Shown: positions 1-9,145, counted from the stretch's first letter. The stretch: 64,000 nucleotides of DNA from Flavihumibacter cheonanensis (GCF_022352215.1 NZ_JAKRWF010000002.1:620001-684000), one strand, 5' to 3'. A program made the numbers and translations. The notes: generated by a model from the letters alone, not told the origin.

Positions 1-920
1 TGATGGCATTTGCTCCAACTATCGGGTGGCTGTTTGTAGGCAGAATTATAGCAGGATTGTTTGGTGCCAGTATTACTACGGCCTCTGCCTATATTGCTGA
101 CATCAGTACGCCTGAAAACAGGGCACAGAACTTTGGAATGATTGGAGCTGCATTTGGGTTGGGATTTATCATTGGACCTGTACTAGGCGGCATTTTAGGA
201 GAATACGGAGCGCGTATACCGTTTTTTGCAGCTGCGGGCTTAAGTCTCCTGAATGCGTTGTATGGTTATTTTGTATTACCTGAATCTTTGTCGGTAGCCA
301 ACAGGCGAAAGTTTGAATGGAAGCGGGCAAATCCACTGGGATCGTTCAAACAACTGCGCAAATATCCGGAGGTGTCCGGGCTTGTTATATCGCTGGTATT
401 GATTTATGTAGCAGCGCATGCGGTGCAAACGACCTGGACCTATTATAATATAGAAAAGTTTGGGTGGTCAGAGCAAATGATCGGGTATTCACTGGGGTTG
501 GTGGGATTGATGGTGGCCCTGGTGCAGGGAGGTTTGATCAGGATAATAATGCCAAAGCTTGGGTATCAGCGAAGTATTTATACCGGATTATTTCTGTATA
601 GCCTTGGTTTTCTGCTATTCGCTTTTGCTACGGAGACCTGGATGATGTTTGTTTTTTCTGTAGTGTATTGCCTGGGGGGCATAACGATGCCATCCATACA
701 AGGGTATATATCTACAGTGGTTCCTCCCAGTGAACAGGGCGAATTGCAAGGCGGACTAACCAGCCTGATGAGCGCCACTTCCATTGTTGGCCCACTCCTG
801 ATGACCAGGTTGTTTTCTTTTTTTACGAAAACCGGCACACCGTTGTATTTTCCCGGAGCTCCCTTCCTGGCCGCTGCTGTATTGGTATTGATAAGCGGAC
901 TGCTGGCAAGAAAAGCTTAG
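1..920 (+). CDS. MFS drug efflux transporter, TCR/Tet family (5' truncated by window edge)
   Basis: This is a proton-driven inner-membrane exporter of the tetracycline-resistance-like branch of the major facilitator superfamily. The visible 305 residues begin in about the third transmembrane helix ([11 protein letters not shown]) and run through the typical 'YIADIST..NRAQNFG' loop and '[10 protein letters not shown]' helix to the C-terminus. Family members are about 400 residues, so roughly 100 residues lie upstream of the window and the methionine at base 3 is internal. The reading frame is open to the window edge. The substrate cannot be told from sequence; clinical tetracycline resistance should not be assumed. 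Confidence 0.85.
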   Translation, partial: MAFAPTIGWLFVGRIIAGLFGASITTASAYIADISTPENRAQNFGMIGAAFGLGFIIGPVLGGILGEYGARIPFFAAAGLSLLNALYGYFVLPESLSVANRRKFEWKRANPLGSFKQLRKYPEVSGLVISLVLIYVAAHAVQTTWTYYNIEKFGWSEQMIGYSLGLVGLMVALVQGGLIRIIMPKLGYQRSIYTGLFLYSLGFLLFAFATETWMMFVFSVVYCLGGITMPSIQGYISTVVPPSEQGELQGGLTSLMSATSIVGPLLMTRLFSFFTKTGTPLYFPGAPFLAAAVLVLISGLLARKA

Positions 921-932
921 AATAAGGATACA

Positions 933-964
933 TTTGGCGGAACCAGTAATATAGTCTAGCTTTG
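933..964 (+). promoter_or_regulatory. Bacteroidota-type promoter of the RRM gene with long leader
   Basis: A TTTG at 933-936, 20 bases of spacer and TAGCTTTG at 957-964 match the Bacteroidota -33/-7 consensus (TTTG and TAnnTTTG). Transcription would start near 970, giving a leader of about 110 bases before the RRM gene. In that leader GAGTTATT occurs twice (975-982 and 999-1006) and flanks a small stem formed by GATCC (983-987) and GGATC (994-998). A long structured leader would suit a temperature- or autoregulated RNA-binding protein; that role is inferred. Confidence 0.65.
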
Positions 965-1084
965 CCGCGTTATTGAGTTATTGATCCCGGTTAGGATCGA
1001 GTTATTCTGCTACGCAAATTCTGCTATCTGATTTCTCCCGCCCGTATCGTATCGCTCATTTTTTATTATCATTTTTTTATTTAC

Positions 1085-1393
1085 ATGAACATTTACGTTT
1101 CAAACCTGAGCTTCAATGTTGAAGACGAAGACCTGAGAGAATTTTTCGCTGAGTATGGCGAAGTAACATCTGCCCGTGTTATCATGGACAAATTCACCAA
1201 CAAGAGCCGTGGTTTCGGTTTTGTTGAAATGTCTGATGATGCAGCTGCCCAGAAAGCAATCGCTGAACTGGATGGTGGTATGGTAGAAGGTCGTGCTATC
1301 CGCGTAACTGTTGCCAAGCCTCGTGAAGAGCGCAGCAACAACGGTGGTGGTGGTAACCGTCGTTCTTTCAGCAACAGCGGAAGCCGCTGGTAA
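1085..1393 (+). CDS. RNA-binding protein with one RRM domain
   Basis: This is a small 102-residue single-stranded RNA-binding protein. It has one RNA recognition motif: RNP2 is IYVSNL at residues 3-8 and RNP1 is KSRGFGFVEM at residues 40-49. A basic glycine/asparagine/arginine tail follows from about residue 84. In Bacteroides thetaiotaomicron, proteins of this RRM-1 family act as global post-transcriptional regulators and affect polysaccharide genes, so a similar role is plausible here but not shown. It is a single-gene transcript with its own promoter, a long leader and a strong terminator immediately downstream. Confidence 0.93.
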   Translation: MNIYVSNLSFNVEDEDLREFFAEYGEVTSARVIMDKFTNKSRGFGFVEMSDDAAAQKAIAELDGGMVEGRAIRVTVAKPREERSNNGGGGNRRSFSNSGSRW

Positions 1394-1400
1394 TCTGATT

Positions 1401-1428
1401 TAACCGGTCAGGTTAACCTGACCGGTTA
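1401..1428. terminator. Perfect palindromic terminator, likely bidirectional
   Basis: A 28-base perfect palindrome has the left arm TAACCGGTCAGGTT (1401-1414) and its exact reverse complement at 1415-1428. It is followed on the plus strand by a T-rich run (ATTCTTTCTC). It lies between the RRM gene and the convergent 809-residue gene, 12 bases from the latter's stop, so it can end transcripts from both sides. Confidence 0.8.
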
Positions 1429-1439
1429 TTCTTTCTCAT

Positions 1440-3869
1440 TTATTCTACGATGCGTTCCATACGTGTCAGTTTTCCTTCCACGTTAACTCCTTCCACAATT
1501 ATTCTCCAGCGTTTTGTGATATCGTTGTTATAAACGGTAAACAGAATTCTTCGGTTGTCTTTATCCGTTATAATAAAGGGGTTCCAGAATAGTGTAGTGC
1601 GGTTGTCTGCCTGGTCGTGTCGTTGATCATAACGCATGTAATCAGGAGAATAAAATTCTTTTTGAGGCACATATCCCGGAATGGTGGCAAAGTTTAATCC
1701 TTTAATATTATCATTGGCAGCCGCACCTTTTTTGGTATATACAGCGATAGCACCTCCGCTACCACCGCCAGGAGCACCAAGGAAGGGCGGTCTGAATACT
1801 TTTACCATGGCAATATCGGTCATTGGAATATTCTGTACCATCGATAAATCACTGATCATCTCATTCAAAAAGAGAGAAGGAACTCCACCTCTCCAGCTCA
1901 TCGACATATTTGTGCCCATGCCTGAAATCTGTAGTCCCGCCACTCTGCCCTGCAGGTATTGCAGCACGGTCATGGCTCCTCTTCCAGCCGGGTCATCTTC
2001 AACGATAAACGTATAATCATTTTGCCCGCGGAATAATCCGGAAGTATACTCTTCCTCCATTTTTTCCTGTTTGGATTTAACTTTTGCAGTTACAGTTACA
2101 CCTTCCAGGGTTTGAACTTTACGTGCGGCTTCTGCTGCAGCGAGATTTTTTTCTCCCATCAGCAAGGATTTTTCAATTGCTTTCGGATCCAGCCTGGTAA
2201 ATACAGGAACCGGTCTGCCGGCTGTGGAGAAGGGAATTGCGCCCGGTAAAAAGGCGGGTTTGACATCAACCAGCGCTTTGGTGGTCAGCAATTTGTTTTT
2301 ATCATTATTGAACTGGTAGTAGAGTTTGGCAGTATCATAAAAGACCATACCTCCCAGTTTGAAATTCCCATCATTGGCAACCGGAATGGAAAGGAATTGC
2401 TGTCCGCCTCCTTTTAGTGTAAGGATACCTGTTAGTTCCTGATTGGTAAGTTCACTTTTGGTGAGGCCACTTACTTTACCAATTGCAGTGATGTAATCTT
2501 CTGGTTTGTGTTTAATTTCTGGAAATTTTCCAGCCAGCACCTCTTCCCATTTGAAACGGCGCCATCCATTGGTCATCATAACGAGGTCCAGGTGCCTTGC
2601 TACTGAATCAGCTTCGCTGGAAAAATAATAACCTGGTTGATGGATATACCCTTTCAGATCAGGGCTGAGCAATAAACCGGAGTAAATATCTTCTTCGCCC
2701 TTTTGAACCGGGTTGATATCCGCATCAGTTATGGACAAGGAGAGATTACATTGAATTTCGTCTGGAACATCAATCTGGATTACACTTCGATCCCGCTTGG
2801 TCATTCCTTTCAGGGGCACATTCAGATCGGTAATGAAATAATAATCCTGGCGGTTTACAAACACAATCCGTTCTGCCAGTGGTTTATTATCCTCTGTGAA
2901 CAGCGTTACCTGTACAATACCGGCAGGTACATTTTCAATAGGAATAATAGCTTTCACCTCTGCGGATTTTGTCAGGTTGACCTTAGCACGATAAATCATT
3001 TGTTGCTGGGTTTGTGCCACCACCTGCACTGCTTCTATTGCCGGATTTTCTCCATCCTTTCTTTTCACACTGTATTGAATGCCGGCCAGGTTGTTTTCAA
3101 GTTTCAGCACAACCCCTTGGGACTTACTGGCTGGCAGGTTTTTTTGCTGCATTTTTCCGACGGGATCTTTCCAGCTGGCTTTATAGGATTCACCTGCCAG
3201 GGGTGTTAGTTCAAAGAATCCCATACCATTATGAGTGGAGGAGAAACTGGCTACTTTAGTCCCCTTTGAGTTCTGAATATCCCCGTTAATGGTAATTGGT
3301 AGTCCTCTTTTATCAGTTGCTTTGAAAGCCACCCGGGAGGGAACACCCTGCACCAGGTCGCCGCCTTCGGGAAAGAAATCAAGGAAAAACTGAGGTGTAT
3401 TGGTGGCTGCAGGTTTTGCCGTAGCGCCCGCATTGGCTGCGGGTTGTAAAACCGGAATCGCTTTTGTATAAAGGAAGGAGGAATCGAAATTGAGCATCCA
3501 GCGGGTATAGGCCCGAACGTACACAATGGAATCCTTCAGGTTTTCGGGCAGATCGAAAGCGGCGGCGGCACCACCGATTGCAATAGGGCTGATGCGCCGG
3601 TCGAGAATTTTTCCTCCCGCGTCAATCAGTTCCGTGTAGAGGTTATTACTAATGGTGGTGATGGTTGAGCCCACCATTATATAAGCTTTCAGCCAAATAG
3701 TTTCCCCGGGGGTATAGGCTGCTTTATCGTATTGTACATAGATTTTTTCCTGGGGGTATTCATTATCCAGTTTAATCAGGATGGAGTCAATCACTTGGGC
3801 GTTGGCTCCGAGGGAGCAGGAAATTACCATTGCCAGTACGGCCAGAAATCTGTAGTTCAGTAGCTTCAT
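1440..3869 (-). CDS. Secreted protein with macroglobulin-like N-terminus and TonB plug-like C-terminal domain
   Basis: This 809-residue protein has a signal peptide (cleavage after about residue 24, 'GANA'). An MG2/alpha-2-macroglobulin-like segment follows at about 30-130 (EKIYVQYDKAAYTPGETIWLKAY). Beta-rich repeats of the same kind come next, and a TonB-receptor plug-like domain lies at about 590-720 (VTVTAKV, LQYLQGRVAGLQISG, a glycine-rich run, GAIAVYTKKG). No 22-stranded barrel follows the plug, so it is not a complete TonB-dependent receptor. Such proteins are common in Bacteroidota and usually lack a known function; attachment to a surface complex or a partner barrel is possible. It is transcribed alone and ends at the bidirectional terminator. 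Confidence 0.75.
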   Translation of the reverse strand: MKLLNYRFLAVLAMVISCSLGANAQVIDSILIKLDNEYPQEKIYVQYDKAAYTPGETIWLKAYIMVGSTITTISNNLYTELIDAGGKILDRRISPIAIGGAAAAFDLPENLKDSIVYVRAYTRWMLNFDSSFLYTKAIPVLQPAANAGATAKPAATNTPQFFLDFFPEGGDLVQGVPSRVAFKATDKRGLPITINGDIQNSKGTKVASFSSTHNGMGFFELTPLAGESYKASWKDPVGKMQQKNLPASKSQGVVLKLENNLAGIQYSVKRKDGENPAIEAVQVVAQTQQQMIYRAKVNLTKSAEVKAIIPIENVPAGIVQVTLFTEDNKPLAERIVFVNRQDYYFITDLNVPLKGMTKRDRSVIQIDVPDEIQCNLSLSITDADINPVQKGEEDIYSGLLLSPDLKGYIHQPGYYFSSEADSVARHLDLVMMTNGWRRFKWEEVLAGKFPEIKHKPEDYITAIGKVSGLTKSELTNQELTGILTLKGGGQQFLSIPVANDGNFKLGGMVFYDTAKLYYQFNNDKNKLLTTKALVDVKPAFLPGAIPFSTAGRPVPVFTRLDPKAIEKSLLMGEKNLAAAEAARKVQTLEGVTVTAKVKSKQEKMEEEYTSGLFRGQNDYTFIVEDDPAGRGAMTVLQYLQGRVAGLQISGMGTNMSMSWRGGVPSLFLNEMISDLSMVQNIPMTDIAMVKVFRPPFLGAPGGGSGGAIAVYTKKGAAANDNIKGLNFATIPGYVPQKEFYSPDYMRYDQRHDQADNRTTLFWNPFIITDKDNRRILFTVYNNDITKRWRIIVEGVNVEGKLTRMERIVE

Positions 3870-3920
3870 AATCGGTAAACTTCAAGAAGGCTCAATATCC
3901 TTAATTTTTTTTTGCCTTCC

Positions 3921-3928
3921 TACATTTG
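3921..3928 (+). promoter_or_regulatory. -7 promoter box of the AhpD-like gene
   Basis: TACATTTG exactly matches TAnnTTTG and lies 18 bases before the ATG of the carboxymuconolactone decarboxylase-like gene, implying a very short leader. No clear -33 TTTG is seen at the expected distance; the region upstream is a run of T. Confidence 0.5.
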
Positions 3929-3946
3929 CCAAATTAAAGAAAATGT

Positions 3947-4315
3947 ATGAGTACGTTAATTCAGGAATTTAATGATTACCGGACGAGAATGAATGAGGTC
4001 ATCCTCAGTAAGAATAACCTGGTAATGAAAAGACTGTGGAATCTTGATACCAATACTTACGATGAGGGGGCGCTGGATAAGAAAACCAAGGAAATGCTGG
4101 GATTGGTAGCCAGTATGGTATTGCGCTGTGACGACTGTATAAAATATCACCTGGGAAAAAGTTTCGAGCTCGGGGTAACCACGGAGCAGGTATATGAAGT
4201 ATTTGCGGTAGCCAATATTGTTGGAGGTACGATTGTAATTCCGCATACCCGGAGAGCCGCTGAATATTGGGAGGAGTTGGTGAAAGCATCAGAAGGATCA
4301 GGTAAAAACCAATAA
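3947..4315 (+). CDS. Carboxymuconolactone decarboxylase / AhpD-like family protein
   Basis: This 122-residue cytosolic, all-helical protein belongs to the CMD/AhpD family, which includes alkylhydroperoxidases and decarboxylases. The redox signature is present: CDDC (CxxC) at about residues 61-64 followed by a histidine (KYH) three positions on. That favours the AhpD-like peroxidase branch over true gamma-carboxymuconolactone decarboxylase. It stands alone, with no ahpC or aromatic-degradation gene nearby, so the physiological substrate is unknown. Confidence 0.85.
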   Translation: MSTLIQEFNDYRTRMNEVILSKNNLVMKRLWNLDTNTYDEGALDKKTKEMLGLVASMVLRCDDCIKYHLGKSFELGVTTEQVYEVFAVANIVGGTIVIPHTRRAAEYWEELVKASEGSGKNQ

Positions 4316-4335
4316 GATCGCTACCCGGATACCGT

Positions 4336-4355
4336 TGAAATTACCCTTAATTTCA
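4336..4355. promoter_or_regulatory. Inverted repeat before the fucosidase operon
   Basis: TGAAATT (4336-4342) and AATTTCA (4349-4355) form a perfect 7-base inverted repeat around a 6-base spacer, ending 20 bases before the GH29 start. It could be an operator, possibly for the LacI regulator encoded downstream, or a weak hairpin ending the previous transcript. Neither role is proven. Confidence 0.35.
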
Positions 4356-4375
4356 GGGCAACAAACGATATTCTG

Positions 4376-5719
4376 ATGCCAGTTTCAGTCCTTTCGAAAT
4401 TCTCGGCCTGTATAGGCGGGCTTGCCCTGTGTATTTCATTGCAAGCCCAGGTGTATACGCCTGCTCCAGCCAACCTGGAAGCCAGAAAAACATTTCAGGA
4501 CAACAAATACGGATTGTTCATCCATTGGGGTTTGTCGAGCATGCTGGGCGATGGAGAGTGGGTAATGAATAACCGGAATATCAAGGTAGAAGATTACAAA
4601 CGATTGTTGCCGGCATTTTATCCCGCACAGTTTGATGCGGATAAGTGGGTGCAGACAGCCAGGAATGCCGGGATGAAATACATCGTATTCATTACACGAC
4701 ACCACGATGGATTTTCCAATTGGGATACCAAACAATCGGATTGGAAAATCACCAATACTCCCTTTAAGCGGGATGTGTTGAAAGAACTGGCGGCTGCCTG
4801 TAAAAAGGAAGGGATTAAGCTGGGTTTGTATTATTCCACGCTTGACTGGTACCGGGATGATTATCCGCATGAAACCGGCCGTACCGGACAAGGAACAGGG
4901 CGTACCGGAAAGGGAAATTATGCATCTTACCTGCAGTTTATGAAGAACCAGCTCACCGAATTGCTGACGAATTATGGAGAGATTATGTCAATCTGGTTTG
5001 ATGGGCATTGGGATCAGACCAATCCGGAAGGAGCACATGACAGGAGTTCGCGTATAGATTGGCGTTATGAAGAGATATATGGATTGATTCATTCCCTTCA
5101 ACCGCAATGTATGATTGGGAATAATCATCACCTGACTCCCTTACCTGGAGAAGATTTCCAGATGTTTGAACGGGATTTACCCGGTGAGAATAAATCGGGC
5201 TTGAGTTTCCAGGAAGCTTCGCAGGAAGTACCGCTGGAGACCTGTGAAACCATCAATGGTGCCTGGGGATATAATATTACAGACCGAAAGTATAAGACAG
5301 TAAGCCAGGTGATTCAATTACTGGTGGGTGCTGCGGGAAGAAATGCCAATCTCTTGTTGAATGTAGGTCCCATGCCTAACGGGCAAATACAACCGGAGTT
5401 TACTGATACCCTGGCTGCAGCAGGAAAATGGCTGGAGAAATATGGTGAAACCATTTATGGAACACGTGGGGGGCCGATAGCGCCGCAGCCCTGGGGAGTG
5501 AGCACACAGAAGGGCAGAAAAATTTATCTGCATGTTTTCAAACAGCCCTATGGAAACATGATACTGTTACCAGGATTTAAAGAGAAAGTAAAGCAGGTAC
5601 AGGTATTTATCAATCGAGAGCCGGTAAAGTTTAAGCAGCAGGCGGAAGGGTTGATACTACAATCCGAAGGAATTTCATTTGATGGTGCAGATGAAGTTAT
5701 AGAGATAGAACTGCGTTAA
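4376..5719 (+). CDS. Alpha-L-fucosidase, glycoside hydrolase family 29
   Basis: This 447-residue retaining fucosidase removes alpha-L-fucose from glycans. A signal peptide (about residues 1-24, ending LQAQ) places it in the periplasm or at the surface. Family hallmarks are KYGLFIHWGLSS, RHHDGFSNWDTKQSDW and IWFDGHWD; the aspartate of WFDG is D209, the position of the catalytic nucleophile in GH29. After the barrel there is a C-terminal beta domain. The length suits the shorter GH29 subfamily B type, but this was not tested. It forms an operon with the DUF2264 gene three bases downstream. Confidence 0.93.
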   Translation: MPVSVLSKFSACIGGLALCISLQAQVYTPAPANLEARKTFQDNKYGLFIHWGLSSMLGDGEWVMNNRNIKVEDYKRLLPAFYPAQFDADKWVQTARNAGMKYIVFITRHHDGFSNWDTKQSDWKITNTPFKRDVLKELAAACKKEGIKLGLYYSTLDWYRDDYPHETGRTGQGTGRTGKGNYASYLQFMKNQLTELLTNYGEIMSIWFDGHWDQTNPEGAHDRSSRIDWRYEEIYGLIHSLQPQCMIGNNHHLTPLPGEDFQMFERDLPGENKSGLSFQEASQEVPLETCETINGAWGYNITDRKYKTVSQVIQLLVGAAGRNANLLLNVGPMPNGQIQPEFTDTLAAAGKWLEKYGETIYGTRGGPIAPQPWGVSTQKGRKIYLHVFKQPYGNMILLPGFKEKVKQVQVFINREPVKFKQQAEGLILQSEGISFDGADEVIEIELR

Positions 5720-5722
5720 GCA

Positions 5723-6973
5723 ATGACTGCAAGAAGAAAATTTCTGCAAACAGCCTCTTTGCTGGGTCTGGGATGGATTTTTCCAGAAAAGATGGTGCCT
5801 GGCAGGGTAGCTGATGGGCCTGTCCTCTCAGATAGCAGGGTTTTCTGGTATGAATTATTAACTAAAATAGCTATTCCCATACTCGATCCAATGAGCAGGG
5901 GACAGTTAAAGGCAAGTATGCAGTTAGAATACAGTCCTGCCTGGGATGGTCGTGATAAAACGGTGGCCTATATGGAAGCATTTGGACGATTGATAGCAGG
6001 GCTCACACCCTGGCTGGCCCTGCCTCAGGATGAGACACCGGAGGGAAAGTTGCGTACTAAAATATTGGAGCTTCTGTTGAAATCGCATACTCACGCTGTT
6101 AATCCTGCTGCCAAGGATTATCTGACCTGGCATAAAGAAGGACAGCCACTGGTAGATGCGGCTTTTATTGCCCATAGTTTTCTTCGGGCACCCAAACAAA
6201 CCTGGGAGCCGCTGGACAGCATTACCAAAAAACGGTATATCGAACATTTTATATCTCTTCGAAGGGTAAAAACTCCGTATAACAACTGGTTGCTGTTTGC
6301 TGCGATGCTGGAAACATTTTTGTTTTCAATTGGAGAAGCATACGATCCTTCCCGAATAGATTTTGCATTACGTAAACATGAGGAATGGTATGCCGGAGAC
6401 GGGTGGTTTAAAGATGGACCGGTATTTCATTTCGATTATTATAACAGTTATGTGATCCATCCGATGTTACTGGATATCCTTTCCGTATTACAGGTACAGG
6501 GAAAACAAATGGAAGAAAAGTATAGGCTTGAACTTAAAAGAATGCAGCGCTATTCTACATTCTTAGAGCGGTTGATTTCTCCTGAGGGAACATTTCCTGC
6601 ATTTGGAAGGTCGATCACGTATCGGTTGGGGGCATTCCAACCACTATCACAGCTGGCACTAATGGATCAATTGCCGGATGGGGTTTCGAAAGGGCAGGTA
6701 AGAGCCGCTTTGTCGGCTGTTGCAAATCGTATGTTTGGAGTGGAGGGGAATTTTTCAGACAAGGGTTATCTGAGATTGGGGTTTGCAGGCCATCAACCTG
6801 CTATCGCTGATTCTTATTCTAATTCAGGAAGTATGTATCTGACTTCTTTAGGATTTCTTCACCTCGGCTTACCGGCGGATCATGCATTCTGGACAGCCCC
6901 AGCGGAAGACTGGACCTCCCGAAAAGCCTGGTCAGGGCAACCCTTCAATAAAGATTATGCGGTCAATTTTTAA
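5723..6973 (+). CDS. DUF2264 domain-containing protein (putative Tat-exported)
   Basis: This 416-residue protein has a DUF2264 domain over nearly its whole length (for example FWYELLTKIAIPILDPMSRGQ, then DKTVAYMEAFGRLIAGLTPWL). The N-terminus 'TARRKFLQTASLLGLG' has a twin arginine followed by a hydrophobic stretch and looks like a Tat signal. DUF2264 proteins are predicted alpha/alpha-barrel enzymes found with glycoside hydrolases and polysaccharide lyases; the activity of this one is not established. It starts three bases after the fucosidase stop, so the two are almost certainly co-transcribed and may act on the same fucosylated glycan. Confidence 0.88.
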   Translation: MTARRKFLQTASLLGLGWIFPEKMVPGRVADGPVLSDSRVFWYELLTKIAIPILDPMSRGQLKASMQLEYSPAWDGRDKTVAYMEAFGRLIAGLTPWLALPQDETPEGKLRTKILELLLKSHTHAVNPAAKDYLTWHKEGQPLVDAAFIAHSFLRAPKQTWEPLDSITKKRYIEHFISLRRVKTPYNNWLLFAAMLETFLFSIGEAYDPSRIDFALRKHEEWYAGDGWFKDGPVFHFDYYNSYVIHPMLLDILSVLQVQGKQMEEKYRLELKRMQRYSTFLERLISPEGTFPAFGRSITYRLGAFQPLSQLALMDQLPDGVSKGQVRAALSAVANRMFGVEGNFSDKGYLRLGFAGHQPAIADSYSNSGSMYLTSLGFLHLGLPADHAFWTAPAEDWTSRKAWSGQPFNKDYAVNF

Positions 6974-6997
6974 CTATTCCATTTTCTTCTTCCTGTC

Positions 6998-7045
6998 GCC
7001 GTTCCTCCTTTCCTCCATTCCTCCATTCCTCTTTTCCTCCATTCC
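6998..7045. repeat. Octamer tandem repeat (TCCNTTCC, six copies)
   Basis: Six head-to-tail octamers: GCCGTTCC, TCCTTTCC, TCCATTCC, TCCATTCC, TCTTTTCC, TCCATTCC. They lie in the 85-base gap between the convergent DUF2264 and LacI genes, inside a pyrimidine-only tract. The reverse complement GGAATGGA also occurs in the spacer at 16310-16340. Confidence 0.8.
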
Positions 7046-7058
7046 TCCCCTTCCATAC

Positions 7059-8072
7059 TCACCTTTTATGCTCCACCAGTTCACCATCTATAAGTATGTT
7101 TTGAGGTGCAGGTTGCTGGTCTTCCGGTGCTTCGATTAACTGAAGCAAAATTTCAGCGGCCTTGATGCCTTGTTTTCGGGGGTATTGTTCAATAGAAGCC
7201 ATGGGGGGACTTTCCAGGTAGTTCGTGATAGGCAGGTTGGCATAACTGACGAAAAAGATATCCTTATTGTTTTTTATTTTTTTGGATTTGCAGTATTGAA
7301 TGGCATCCAGTGCAACATAATCATTGATCGCCAAAACGGCTGTGGGTGGCTGTTTCAGGCTAAGCAGACTCTCCATTGCTTCGGCTGTGCCTTCGCGTGT
7401 GAGATTGCAATAGGCAACCAGGGTGAGGTCAATTTTAAGTCGTTTTTTCTGCAACACTTCCATATAGGTATCCGTTCTTTCCTTGGAAGATTTCATTTCT
7501 TTCGGGCCATTAATGATACCAATCCGCCGATGCCCCTTTTCCATCAGGTAGGTGATTGCCTGGTGTGTACCCTGGGGCATATTAAAAGCAACTTTGTTAT
7601 AAGCGTTGGAGGCTGGTACGCGGTCAAAGAAAACAACAGGAATTCCATATTTTTCAAGTACTGCAAAATGATCCAGGTTCTTGGTGTGTTTGGAAAGAGA
7701 AACAATGATGCCGTCAACCCGCTGGTTTTTCATTGCAGTTAGAATGGCTATTTCCCGCTCTACATTATCCTGGGACTGTCCGATCAGCACATTGTATTTA
7801 TGCTGCATGGCAAGTTCTTCAATACCACTGATGGCGCCTGCAAAAAAATCTTCAATCAGGTAAGGAAGAATTACGCCAATTGTAAAGGTTTTTCGTTGTT
7901 TGAAGAAAATAGCGGTCTGATTGGGTTCATAGCCTAATTCCCTCGCAAGTTCCTGCACCCTGGTTTTAGTTCTCAGGCCGATACTGGGATGATCATGTAA
8001 GGCGCGGGAGACAGTTGAAACCGAGATTTTCAGCTGTTTGGCAATTTCTTTGATCGTTGGTACCTTACTCAT
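7059..8072 (-). CDS. LacI-family transcriptional regulator
   Basis: This 337-residue sugar-responsive regulator has a LacI helix-turn-helix at residues 5-55 (TIKEIAKQLKISVSTVSRALHD), a hinge helix, and a periplasmic-binding-protein-like effector domain from about residue 65 (TIGVILPYLIEDFFAGAISGIEE). It converges on the GH29/DUF2264 operon and is the nearest candidate to control it. An inverted repeat 45 bases upstream of its start may be an autoregulatory operator. Confidence 0.93.
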   Translation of the reverse strand: MSKVPTIKEIAKQLKISVSTVSRALHDHPSIGLRTKTRVQELARELGYEPNQTAIFFKQRKTFTIGVILPYLIEDFFAGAISGIEELAMQHKYNVLIGQSQDNVEREIAILTAMKNQRVDGIIVSLSKHTKNLDHFAVLEKYGIPVVFFDRVPASNAYNKVAFNMPQGTHQAITYLMEKGHRRIGIINGPKEMKSSKERTDTYMEVLQKKRLKIDLTLVAYCNLTREGTAEAMESLLSLKQPPTAVLAINDYVALDAIQYCKSKKIKNNKDIFFVSYANLPITNYLESPPMASIEQYPRKQGIKAAEILLQLIEAPEDQQPAPQNILIDGELVEHKR

Positions 8073-8116
8073 GTTTGGAAGTGGGTTCGAATCCTAAAAA
8101 TAACCATAAATAAACG

Positions 8117-8132
8117 AAACCGAAGGCGGTTT
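8117..8132. promoter_or_regulatory. Possible LacI-type operator
   Basis: AAACCG (8117-8122) and CGGTTT (8127-8132) form a perfect inverted repeat with a 4-base spacer, upstream of the LacI gene. LacI operators are palindromes of this size, so autoregulation is plausible. I did not find the same sequence in front of the fucosidase operon. Confidence 0.4.
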
Positions 8133-8274
8133 AAATTGTAATATTGTTCCTGGTTTTTCGCCTCTGATAGCAGCAGTAAATTTTTTACAAAATGAACTTA
8201 TTTCAACCTGACTGCTACTTCTTACACATAGTATTTCCAACATCAAATATTAAATCAGTTTAACCTTATAACAT

Positions 8275-9144
8275 ATGAGAAAGCTTCTCCGGATTTCTAG
8301 TGCATTTATTATACTGGTCAGTTGTAACAATGCTACAGACCAATCAGTGAGCAGTGGCGTGCCATTGATTGACAGTATTCAGTCTTCCACTAATCATTAC
8401 TGTTATGAAAATGCAGTTGGAACGGATTCCATCCGTCTACGTATTGACCTGGTTGGTACTGATGTGTCTGGTGAATTGCTCTATGCCATACGCGGTAAAG
8501 ACAGAAACGAAGGTTCTGTAAACGGAGAATGGTTTGGCGATACATTATTACTTGACTATATGTATCAGTCGGAGGGAAGTTTATCATCCCGCCAGGTTGT
8601 ATTTATTAAACAGGATAGTTTATTGGTAGAAGGATACGGTGCCAGTGAGGAAGTGGATGGAAAACTGCGTTTTGTCAACAGGACTCAACTTTCCTTTGGA
8701 TCCGGGATTAAATTAAAGGAAGTGAATTGTGATGAACCCAATGCTGCTTCCAGTACGGGTGCATCAAACACCCCAATCCAGGTGGAACAGGGTAGTGAAG
8801 TGTTGTATATGTACCGGTGGGAGTTAAAAGAGCTGAATGGTGCCTCCATAGAGGAAGCCAAGCGGGGTCAGTTTTTTATACTCTTTACACCTGGTCAGGT
8901 TGGCAGGGTTTCAGGAAAAGGTGGTTGTAACCGGATTACCGGCAATGTTGAATTGTTGGAAAACAGGGGTTTGAAATTTGGGGCAATTGCCAGTACCAAA
9001 ATGGCTTGTCCGGATATGGAGCAGGAAGCAATTTTCCTGAAAACACTTGCTGAAGTAAATCAATGGAAGATTGTAAACAATGTGTTATACCTGCAAAAGG
9101 ATGGCTCTAATCTGGCATTATTCCAGTCTGTTACAAACAAATAA
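8275..9144 (+). CDS. META domain-containing lipoprotein
   Basis: This 289-residue lipoprotein has an N-terminal signal ending in a lipobox (IILVSC, cysteine at about residue 17). Residues 40-150 are a beta-rich segment without a recognised family. Residues 175-285 are a META/HslJ-like domain (WELKELNG, 'GCNRITGNVELLENRGLKFG', 'STKMACPDMEQE'). META domains are found in heat-shock- and antibiotic-related envelope proteins, mechanism unknown. The lipase gene starts one base after its stop, indicating co-transcription. Confidence 0.85.
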   Translation: MRKLLRISSAFIILVSCNNATDQSVSSGVPLIDSIQSSTNHYCYENAVGTDSIRLRIDLVGTDVSGELLYAIRGKDRNEGSVNGEWFGDTLLLDYMYQSEGSLSSRQVVFIKQDSLLVEGYGASEEVDGKLRFVNRTQLSFGSGIKLKEVNCDEPNAASSTGASNTPIQVEQGSEVLYMYRWELKELNGASIEEAKRGQFFILFTPGQVGRVSGKGGCNRITGNVELLENRGLKFGAIASTKMACPDMEQEAIFLKTLAEVNQWKIVNNVLYLQKDGSNLALFQSVTNK

Positions 9145-9145
9145 T

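Noticed and set aside
1681-2016. Open frames opposite the 809-residue gene and similar long antisense frames throughout
   Set aside because: They mirror the codon structure of the real gene on the other strand and show no protein-family pattern or start context.
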